Source: Pseudomonadota bacterium
Lineage (GTDB): Bacteria > Pseudomonadota > Gammaproteobacteria > Burkholderiales > Burkholderiaceae
NCBI GenBank assembly: GCA_021778935.1
Contig: JAJYBQ010000057.1
Location: forward strand, 1 to 11,133
Length of the DNA stretch: 11,133 nt
Direction of reading: 5' to 3'
Below the pieces are notes generated by a model. It worked only from the letters and a program-made list of their open reading frames with translations, was not told the DNA's origin and did not search any database. Position numbers and translations under genes: made by a program. Of this stretch, positions 1 to 5,677 are shown piece after piece; position 1 is the stretch's first letter; every line of letters starts with the position of its first letter.

Positions 1-777
1 GCGGCTGCGCCCGCCCCAATAGAACACCACCTGCCGCGGCGGGCGGCCGCTCACCGCGTCCTCGCGATTGAGACCCTTTGCGAAGATGGTTTCGGCAATC
101 GCCTTGATCGGCGCGAACCCGGTTCCGCTTGCCAGCAGCACGATGGGCTCGGGGCCCTCCTCCTGCAGCGCAAATGTTCCCAACGGCCCTTCGATCCGCA
201 GGATCGCGCGCTCCTTCACCGGCGGCGCACCCAAGCCGAACAGCGCATCGGTGAAGGTCCCCCCCGGCATGTGGCGGATGTGAAACTCGATCGGTCCGTC
301 GCTCCCCGGCATGGACGCGATGGAATAACTCCTCCGCACACCGCTGGGCAGGATGAAATCGACATATTGCCCGGCCCGGTAGACTAGACTCTCCGTCGCC
401 GGTATCCGCAGTTGCAGCACCATCACGTCGTGCGCCACCCGCTCGATGTGTTCGATGCGCGCCGGCATCTTGCGCGGAACCACCCCGTCGAGCGCCGCGA
501 CGACGCGCGCCTCGATGACGAGATCGGTTTCCGGCACCGCGCAGCAAAACAGCGCCATCCCGGCCGCCTCCTCCTCCGCCGTCAGCGCCGAGGACGTATG
601 TTCGCCGTGGTGCACCGTGCCGGAAAGAACCTTGCCCTTGCACGAACCGCAGGCGCCGTTCTTGCAGCCATGCGGCAAGGTGATGCCCGCATGCAGGGCG
701 GCATCGAGCACGGTCTCCCCGGGGTTGACGGAAAATTCACGCCCGGCAGGGCGAACGGTCACCTGATGGCCAGCCAT
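1..777 (-). CDS. [2Fe-2S] ferredoxin-NAD(P)H flavin reductase, CDP-6-deoxyglucoseen-reductase-like (3' end cut by window)
   Basis: The reading frame is open from an ATG at 777 to the window edge: 259 residues, with the C-terminus missing. Residues 1-90 are a plant-type ferredoxin domain with the cluster cysteines C38, C43 and C46 (HGCKNGACGSC) and a distal cysteine at C78/C79. An FAD-binding barrel follows with the flavin motif RSYS at 149-152, then the start of an NAD(P)-binding domain with SGTGFAP at 217-223. This order (ferredoxin, FAD, NAD) is that of the oxygenase-reductase family often annotated CDP-6-deoxy-delta-3,4-glucoseen reductase. It moves electrons from NAD(P)H through flavin and the iron-sulfur cluster to a partner protein, probably in the cytosol. 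The partner cannot be told from the window; the glucoseen name is an annotation habit and there are no deoxysugar genes nearby. No strong Shine-Dalgarno is visible before 777. It is divergent from the SDR gene at 876. Confidence 0.9.
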   Translation of the reverse strand, partial: MAGHQVTVRPAGREFSVNPGETVLDAALHAGITLPHGCKNGACGSCKGKVLSGTVHHGEHTSSALTAEEEAAGMALFCCAVPETDLVIEARVVAALDGVVPRKMPARIEHIERVAHDVMVLQLRIPATESLVYRAGQYVDFILPSGVRRSYSIASMPGSDGPIEFHIRHMPGGTFTDALFGLGAPPVKERAILRIEGPLGTFALQEEGPEPIVLLASGTGFAPIKAIAETIFAKGLNREDAVSGRPPRQVVFYWGGRSR

Positions 778-852
778 AGTTTCACGAATACAATTTGAGA
801 AGAACAGACGCCCCCGAACCCGAAACCCCCGGTCTCTGAAGGCGCCAGGGAC

Positions 853-873
853 CTGACCGCTGACCGTCGACCG
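853..873. repeat. Three tandem heptamers (CTGACCG, CTGACCG, TCGACCG) directly before a start codon
   Basis: Two identical 7-mers (853-859, 860-866) and a third with two differences (867-873) end two bases before the ATG at 876. They lie in the 98-base divergent spacer between the reductase and SDR genes. They could be an operator or simply local slippage. No ribosome binding site is recognisable inside them. Confidence 0.5.
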
Positions 874-875
874 GC

Positions 876-1892
876 ATGAAGCACAGACCGCACACCAAGA
901 CCGCCCCATCGCCCGAGCGAGCCCCGGTGCGCCGACGGCGCCTGGGGATGCCCCGCCTGCTGATCGTCGGCTGCGGCGACGTCGGGGCCCGGATTGTCGC
1001 ACGTCTGCACCGGCGTTTCCGGATCTTCGCCGTGGTTTCCCGGCCCGACAGCGCCCACCGCGTGCGCCAGGCAGGGGCCGTGCCGATCGTCTGCGACCTC
1101 GATCGGCTCGGCTCCTGTGCCGCCCTCGGCGGGCTGGCACGGCGCATCATCGTTCTGGTCCCGACCTCCTCGCAAGGCAAGCGCGACCGGCGCACGCCGC
1201 ACCTGCTGCGGGCCTTGTTCGTCCCGCCGGCACCGTCCGGAACGCGTGCCCGGCCGGGGCGCCGCGGCCCCCGGCGATTTGCTGCGCCCGCGACGCCCCG
1301 GCTGGTCTACGCCAGCACATCGGGCGTCTACGGCGACCGCCGCGGCGCCTGGACGGACGAAACCACGCCGCCCCGCCCCGGCAACGACCGCGCCCACCGA
1401 CGCCTCGACGCCGAACGCCGCCTGCGGGCGAGCCGCTGGCATGCCGGCGTGCTGCGCGTTCCCGGCATCTATGCCGCCGACCGGTTGCCGCGCGAACGCC
1501 TGCAACAGGCGATTCCGGTTCCCCCACCCGCCGAGGATGTCTTCACCAACCACATCCATGCCGAAGACCTTGCGCGGGCTTGCCTGGCGGCCGTGTTCCG
1601 CGGCGCCCCGGCGCGTGTCTATAACGTCGTCGACGACACCCGGCTGGCGCTCGGGGAATACCTCGATGTGGTGGCCGACCGCCTCGGCCTGCCCCGCCCT
1701 CCCCGCGCGTCCGGCGCAGCCCTGCGCGCCGCGGCGGGGCCGCAGCGGATGTCCTTCCTGAACGAGTCGCGGCGCCTGCGCAATACCCGCATGAAGCGCG
1801 AACTCCGGCTGCGGCTGGCGTACCCGGACATCCATGCCGGCCTGCAGGATGCCGTTGCCGATACAACCTGCTCCCGCGACACACCGCGGTAA
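876..1892 (+). CDS. Atypical SDR, NAD(P)-dependent epimerase/dehydratase-like (YeeZ-type)
   Basis: This 338-residue protein has a Rossmann nucleotide-binding loop, VGCGDVG, at 31-37. It then has STSGVYGD (147-154), RVPGIYA (194-200) and NHIHAEDLA (225-233), the conserved blocks of atypical extended SDRs annotated as NAD-dependent epimerase/dehydratase or YeeZ-like. The usual catalytic YxxxK is not seen; the equivalent region reads DRAHRRLDAE, as I recall for this subgroup, so the reaction is unknown. The protein is soluble and probably cytosolic. The start is uncertain: an ATG at 948 would begin just before the Rossmann strand and drop a basic 24-residue tail, and neither start has a good Shine-Dalgarno. 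Residues about 112-141 are an Arg/Pro/Ala-rich stretch longer than I expect for the family. The glycosyltransferase gene follows after 24 bases, suggesting co-transcription. Confidence 0.85.
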   Translation: MKHRPHTKTAPSPERAPVRRRRLGMPRLLIVGCGDVGARIVARLHRRFRIFAVVSRPDSAHRVRQAGAVPIVCDLDRLGSCAALGGLARRIIVLVPTSSQGKRDRRTPHLLRALFVPPAPSGTRARPGRRGPRRFAAPATPRLVYASTSGVYGDRRGAWTDETTPPRPGNDRAHRRLDAERRLRASRWHAGVLRVPGIYAADRLPRERLQQAIPVPPPAEDVFTNHIHAEDLARACLAAVFRGAPARVYNVVDDTRLALGEYLDVVADRLGLPRPPRASGAALRAAAGPQRMSFLNESRRLRNTRMKRELRLRLAYPDIHAGLQDAVADTTCSRDTPR

Positions 1893-1916
1893 CCGCTACT
1901 CCCGACAATCGCCGGC

Positions 1917-2948
1917 ATGCACCAGGACCTGCCGCCGGCCGAACCCCAGAAGCGCCCGATCGTCCTGGTTACGGACGCGTGGCACCCCCAGGTCAACGGT
2001 GTCGTGCAGACGTGGACCTACATGCAGCGCGAACTCGCGGCGCTCGGCCACGAATTGCGGGTGATCCACCCCGGCGGCTCGCGCGGCATCGCCGCTCCGG
2101 GGGAACCCGACATCCTCCTGTCGATCGAACCCGCCCGCCACGTCGCGCGGGCGCTGGGTTCGCTGGTCCCCGCCGGCCTGCACATCGCCACCGAAGGTCC
2201 ACTGGGCTGGGCGGCGCGCGCCCTCGCGCGGCGCCGCAACTGGAAGTTCACGACGTCGTACCACACCCGGTTTCCCGAATACCTCAAGGCGCGCTTTGGC
2301 ATCCCCGCCCGCTTGACGATGGCGATGCTGCGCCGGTTCCACCGCGAATCGCAAGCCGTGCTCGTTCCCAACGACGCGCTGCGTGCCGAACTGCACCGTG
2401 CGGGCATGCCGCATACCCGGCTCTGGAGCCGCGGCGTCGACGCCGAGGCGTTCCGTCCCGGTTTGCGCGATGGGCTTGCCCTGCCCCGGCCGATCTGGCT
2501 CTATGTCGGTCGCGTCGCACCGGAAAAGAATCTCGATGCCTTCCTGCGCCTGCCCCTCCCGGGATCGCGCGTGGTGATCGGCGACGGCCCCGACCGCGCC
2601 CGGCTGGAAGGCCAGTACCGCAACGTCCACTGGCTCGGACGGCAACCCCACGCCGCGCTGGCGGCGTTCTATGACGCCGCCGACGTCTTCGTGTTTCCGA
2701 GCCGCACCGACACCTTCGGTCTGGTCATGCTCGAAGCGATGGCCTGCGGCTGTCCGGTCGCGGCATTCCCGGTCGCCGGACCCGAAACGGTGGTCATTCC
2801 CGGAACGAGCGGCGTCCTCGACAAAAATCTCGATGTCGCATGCCGGCAGGCGCTGCAACTTGATCGCCGGCGTGTGCGCGAGGCCGCGCTGCAGCGTTCC
2901 TGGCAGGCGATCGCGCAGGACTTCATCGCGTCTGTCGCGCCGATCTGA
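1917..2948 (+). CDS. GT4-family glycosyltransferase (MgtA/alpha-mannosyltransferase-like)
   Basis: This 343-residue GT-B enzyme has an N-terminal Rossmann domain starting TDAWHPQVNGVVQTW (about 19-33) and an acceptor-side TSYHTRFPEY block (113-122). The C-terminal domain binds the nucleotide sugar: VGRVAPEKN (197-205, phosphate-contacting R199 and K204), IGDGP (221-225) and PSRTDTFGLVMLEAMACG (261-278). The last block is the EX7E motif with aspartate at the first position (D265, E273), which is common in the group that includes GDP-mannose-dependent alpha-mannosyltransferases and glycolipid glycosyltransferases. It probably transfers a hexose to a membrane lipid or envelope glycan, but donor and acceptor cannot be read from sequence. 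Length is near the low end of the family. The start has no clear ribosome binding site. It lies 24 bases after the SDR gene and converges on ggt. Confidence 0.9.
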   Translation: MHQDLPPAEPQKRPIVLVTDAWHPQVNGVVQTWTYMQRELAALGHELRVIHPGGSRGIAAPGEPDILLSIEPARHVARALGSLVPAGLHIATEGPLGWAARALARRRNWKFTTSYHTRFPEYLKARFGIPARLTMAMLRRFHRESQAVLVPNDALRAELHRAGMPHTRLWSRGVDAEAFRPGLRDGLALPRPIWLYVGRVAPEKNLDAFLRLPLPGSRVVIGDGPDRARLEGQYRNVHWLGRQPHAALAAFYDAADVFVFPSRTDTFGLVMLEAMACGCPVAAFPVAGPETVVIPGTSGVLDKNLDVACRQALQLDRRRVREAALQRSWQAIAQDFIASVAPI

Positions 2949-2963
2949 GGGCGCGGCACGCCC
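2949..2963. terminator. Short GC hairpin in the convergent gap between the glycosyltransferase and ggt (weak)
   Basis: GGGCG (2949-2953) pairs with CGCCC (2959-2963) across a 5-base loop, in the 23 bases between the two converging stop codons. It could serve both strands, but the stem is only 5 bp and there is no T-run on either side. Confidence 0.3.
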
Positions 2964-2971
2964 CGCTCCGC

Positions 2972-4723
2972 TCAATACCCGGCCGCCAACCCCGTGTCAC
3001 CGCGCGCATCGTCGGCGCCAAACAGCCGGTCGCCGTTCGGCGCCGCCACCCCCAGCGCCGGTCCGCCGACGAGGATCGCGTCGACGTGATCGTATGGCGC
3101 CACGGTCCGGAAGCGCTCGCCCCACGCTGCGAGGGTGCGCTGCGTATCCTGCGGCAAGGCCCCCGCTTCACACAGCGTCGCCCGCGGCCGCCATTGCTGA
3201 TGAAAACGCGGCGCATCGACCGCCTGCTGGATGTCGAGACCGTAGTCGACGACGCCGAGGATCGTCTCGAGCACGCCGGTGATGATGCGACTGCCACCGG
3301 GCGTTCCCACCACCAGCAGCGGCTTGCCATTCTTCGTGACGATGGTCGGGGTCATCGACGACAGCGGCCGCTTGCCGGGGGCGATGGCATTCGCCTCTCC
3401 CTGCACCAGCCCGTAGAGGTTCGGGGTTCCCGGCTTGACCGCGAAATCGTCCATCTCGTCATTGAGCAGCACGCCCGTTCCCGGTGCGACGACCTGGGCG
3501 CCGAACGGCCCATTGAGCGTGACCGTCACCGACACCGCATTGCCGGCGCGGTCGACGATCGCGTAGTGGGTCGTCTGTGCACCCTCCCGATCGGCGCCAC
3601 CGGAATCGCCGTCCCCCGGGATGCCCGCCCGTTTCGCCTTCATCCCGGCAAGGATTGCCGCCCGCAACTGCGCCGCGTAGGACCGATCGAGCAGCCGCGC
3701 CACCGGATTGCGGACGAAATCCGGATCGCCCAAATCCCGATTCCGATCCCGGTATGCCCGGCGCATGGCCTCGATCTCGACGTACGCCGCCCGCACCGAA
3801 CCCTCGCCCCAGGTCTGCAGCGGAACTCCTTGCAGGATATCGAGCATCTCGCAGAGCACCACGCCCCCCGAACTGGGCGGCGGCGCCGACAGGACACGAT
3901 CGCCACGATAGCTGCATTCAACCGGCGCGCGCTCGCGCGCCCGATACCCGGCGAGATCGCCCGGCGTGATCAAGCCGCGCCGGCGTCCATCGGGGCCGGT
4001 CATCGCCGCGGCAATCCGCTTCGCCACCGCCCCCCGGTAAAACCCGGCCGCACCCCCATCGCGGATCCGCTCCAGCGTCTGCGCCAGATCGCGCTGGACC
4101 AGACGATCTCCCGCGGCAGGCGGGCGCCCATGCGGCAGGAAGATCGCGGCGGCGGCCGGATCGCCCCGCAAGCCGTCGGCCGCGCGCTGCACGAACCGCG
4201 CATCGCCGGGGCCCAATACGAATCCATCCCGCGCAACCCGGATCGCCGGCGCCAGCAGCGCAGCCCGCGACATCGTGCCGTAGCGGATCCGCGCCAGTTC
4301 CAGTCCCGCCACCGTGCCGGGCACGCCGACCGCGAGATAGCCGCGCGTGCTCGAACCGGGAACGACCCGGCCGGCCGCATCCAGGTACATGTCGTGCGAC
4401 GCCGCGCGCGGCGCGGTTTCGCGAAAATCGACGACGGTCTTGCGGCCGTCGGCCAGGAGAATGGTCATGAACCCGCCGCCGCCGAGGTTGCCCGCGACCG
4501 GAAACACCACGGCCAGCGTGTATCCGACCGCCACCGCAGCATCGACGGCATTGCCCCCGCGACGCAGCACGTCGACACCGACCTCGGTGGCGAGGCGCTG
4601 CGCGGTTACGACCATCGCGTGGCGAGCGCCGACCGGCTGCTGCGTCGCACGCGCGGGCAAAACGCCGAGTACGGCGCCTAGAACCCCGACGACCAGGACG
4701 CGTTGAACGTGCAAACGACCCAT
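2972..4723 (-). CDS. ggt: Gamma-glutamyltransferase (glutathione hydrolase), exported
   Basis: This 583-residue Ntn-hydrolase precursor cleaves gamma-glutamyl bonds, as in periplasmic glutathione, releasing or transferring glutamate. I start it at 4723 because a signal peptide follows at once (MGRLHVQ, hydrophobic VLVVGVLGAVLGVL, cleavage after ARA at residue 26) and a GGTGGGG ribosome-binding-like stretch precedes it. The frame stays open to 4942, but that extension has no family character and runs through a terminator. NAVDAAVAVGYTL and NLGGGGFM (about 58-86) are N-terminal subunit signatures. GAQTTHY at 381-387 is the autoprocessing site, so T384 should be the catalytic nucleophile of the small subunit. 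The GVLLNDEMDDF and RPLSSMTPTIV blocks follow, which contribute to substrate binding. Length and motifs match active Ggt. It sits downstream of ompA but is separated from it by a terminator. Confidence 0.95.
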   Translation of the reverse strand: MGRLHVQRVLVVGVLGAVLGVLPARATQQPVGARHAMVVTAQRLATEVGVDVLRRGGNAVDAAVAVGYTLAVVFPVAGNLGGGGFMTILLADGRKTVVDFRETAPRAASHDMYLDAAGRVVPGSSTRGYLAVGVPGTVAGLELARIRYGTMSRAALLAPAIRVARDGFVLGPGDARFVQRAADGLRGDPAAAAIFLPHGRPPAAGDRLVQRDLAQTLERIRDGGAAGFYRGAVAKRIAAAMTGPDGRRRGLITPGDLAGYRARERAPVECSYRGDRVLSAPPPSSGGVVLCEMLDILQGVPLQTWGEGSVRAAYVEIEAMRRAYRDRNRDLGDPDFVRNPVARLLDRSYAAQLRAAILAGMKAKRAGIPGDGDSGGADREGAQTTHYAIVDRAGNAVSVTVTLNGPFGAQVVAPGTGVLLNDEMDDFAVKPGTPNLYGLVQGEANAIAPGKRPLSSMTPTIVTKNGKPLLVVGTPGGSRIITGVLETILGVVDYGLDIQQAVDAPRFHQQWRPRATLCEAGALPQDTQRTLAAWGERFRTVAPYDHVDAILVGGPALGVAAPNGDRLFGADDARGDTGLAAGY

Positions 4724-4745
4724 GTCCCCACCCGGCAATCGTCCC

Positions 4746-4787
4746 GAAAAAGAAAACCCCCGATCCCGTATCCCGGAACCAGGGGTT
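4746..4787 (-). terminator. Intrinsic terminator between ompA and ggt
   Basis: Read on the minus strand, AACCCC (4787-4782) pairs with GGGGTT (4760-4755) across a 21-base, partly self-complementary loop, and is followed by TTTTCTTTTT (plus-strand A-run, 4747-4756). It lies after the ompA stop and only about 25 bases before the ggt start, so it should end ompA transcription or limit read-through into ggt. Confidence 0.65.
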
Positions 4788-4791
4788 GCGC

Positions 4792-4815
4792 CGCAGTTTG
4801 TGCCACAGTTTGTGC
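4792..4815. repeat. 12-bp tandem repeat between ompA and ggt
   Basis: CGCAGTTTGTGC (4792-4803) is followed directly by CACAGTTTGTGC (4804-4815), which differs at one base. The second copy overlaps the left arm of the adjoining hairpin at 4812-4840. Confidence 0.75.
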
Positions 4816-4840
4816 GTTTGCCACCGAAGCGCAAACGCAC
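4812..4840 (-). terminator. 10-bp perfect hairpin with UUCG-type loop just after the ompA stop
   Basis: GTGCGTTTGC (4812-4821) and GCAAACGCAC (4831-4840) are perfect reverse complements around 9 bases. On the ompA transcript the loop reads GCUUCGGUG, which contains a C(UUCG)G tetraloop. The hairpin begins 7 bases past the stop codon. No U-run follows, so it is better seen as an mRNA 3'-end stabiliser or the first element of a two-hairpin terminator with 4746-4787. Confidence 0.6.
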
Positions 4841-4847
4841 CCCATGG

Positions 4848-5531
4848 TCAACGCATCGTGGTCCGCGACCCGTCGACTTCGACCTCGACGCGGCGATTCT
4901 TCGCGCGCCCGGCCGCGGTCTTGTTGCTGGCGACGAAGTCATGCTTGCCGCGGCCTTCGGCCGTGATGAGGCCCGCCGGCACGCCGTCCTGGATCAGGTA
5001 GTCCCGGACCGAGTCCGCGCGGCGCCTGGAGAGCTTCTGGTTGTACTTCTCGGTGCCGATGCTGTCCGTGTACCCGACGACGTGGATCGCCTTGATCCGG
5101 GCACCATGCATCCGCTGCACCAGCGCGTCGAGCCGTTCGCGGGCGGCGGGCTTGAGGTTGTAGTGGTCGAACGCGAACAACGCGTCGGAGCCGAAGGTGA
5201 CCCGCTCCAGCACCGCGGGCTTGGTAGCCACCGGCGCGGGCGCGGGCGCCGGTGCGGCCTTCGCGACCGGCTTGGGCGCCGGCATCACCATCGGCTTCGT
5301 GACCACCGGCGGCGCGGTGCGGTCGCAACCGATCAGCGCATCGCTGTCCGCATAGGTACCGCTGTGCCAGCACAGGCCGTAGGGATCGCGCACCACCGTG
5401 CTGCCCGAATCTCCCCAGTACCCGGCATTGTTCGCCGTCGCCGCATTCATGCCCTGTGCCGAAGCCACCGTCGCGGCCGAAGCCGCCACCACGAAAACCA
5501 GTGCCCCCATCCGCTTCGTCTGACTATTCAT
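4848..5531 (-). CDS. OmpA-family outer membrane/peptidoglycan-anchoring protein (RmpM-like)
   Basis: A 227-residue exported protein. The start is an ATG at 5531, five bases after AAAGGA; an adjacent ATG at 5534 is only two bases from it, and the upstream in-frame ATG at 5609 adds a tail with no export features. Residues 1-25 are a signal peptide ending ASA. The N-terminal part (about 36-70) is short, with GYWGDSG and two cysteines (C54, C69) that may form a disulfide. A flexible Ala/Pro/Lys linker spans about 73-106. Residues about 107-222 are the OmpA C-terminal domain: FGSDALFAFD, then GYTDSIG with D156, and NRRVEVEV with R213/R214, the positions that bind diaminopimelate of peptidoglycan. 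There is no 8-strand barrel, so it resembles Neisseria RmpM-type anchors and probably links the outer membrane to the wall. It has its own upstream spacer (5532-5677) and is followed by hairpins and a terminator. Confidence 0.9.
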   Translation of the reverse strand: MNSQTKRMGALVFVVAASAATVASAQGMNAATANNAGYWGDSGSTVVRDPYGLCWHSGTYADSDALIGCDRTAPPVVTKPMVMPAPKPVAKAAPAPAPAPVATKPAVLERVTFGSDALFAFDHYNLKPAARERLDALVQRMHGARIKAIHVVGYTDSIGTEKYNQKLSRRRADSVRDYLIQDGVPAGLITAEGRGKHDFVASNKTAAGRAKNRRVEVEVDGSRTTMR

Positions 5532-5536
5532 CATGT

Positions 5537-5542
5537 TCCTTT
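5537..5542 (-). promoter_or_regulatory. Ribosome binding site deciding the ompA start
   Basis: Minus-strand AAAGGA lies 5 bases before the ATG at 5531 and 2 bases before the ATG at 5534. The spacing favours the second ATG. Confidence 0.6.
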
Positions 5543-5567
5543 CTTGTCCGTGAAAACCATGCCTCGC

Positions 5568-5579
5568 GCCCGATCGGGC
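5568..5579. promoter_or_regulatory. 12-bp palindrome in the ompA upstream region
   Basis: GCCCGATCGGGC is a perfect palindrome ending about 35 bases upstream of the ompA start codons. It could be an operator or a short transcript hairpin. I could not place a convincing sigma-70 promoter in the 146-base spacer 5532-5677. That spacer also holds a 5-bp hairpin (5662-5676) just after the phosphoketolase stop, with no T-run. Confidence 0.35.
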
Positions 5580-5677
5580 CATGCCGGCAGCAGAAACCCG
5601 TCGATCCACATCGAAATGTCATCCGCCAATGATACCCAGGAAACCCCCGCAAAGTGAATCCGACGACGTGTTCGTCC

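Noticed and set aside
1..777. Assigning the reductase to deoxysugar biosynthesis
   Set aside because: The name is inherited from family annotation; no other deoxysugar or nucleotide-sugar pathway gene is in the window.
812..830. Possible G-quadruplex in the divergent spacer (minus-strand G5, G3, G5 runs)
   Set aside because: Only three separate G-runs are present, short of the four usually needed.
759..1835. 358-codon minus-strand open frame opposite the SDR gene
   Set aside because: It overlaps the start of the reductase and has a Gly/Arg/Ala shadow composition, whereas the plus frame shows SDR motifs.
3086..4681. 531-codon plus-strand open frame antisense to ggt
   Set aside because: Arg/His/Asp-rich low-complexity translation typical of a GC-rich shadow; the minus strand encodes a clear Ggt with all motifs.
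5562..5581. 20-base sequence near ompA repeated at 10801-10820 with one mismatch
   Set aside because: The second copy overlaps the amiC stop codon and the first contains a palindrome the second lacks; in DNA this GC-rich one such match in 11 kb is plausible by chance.
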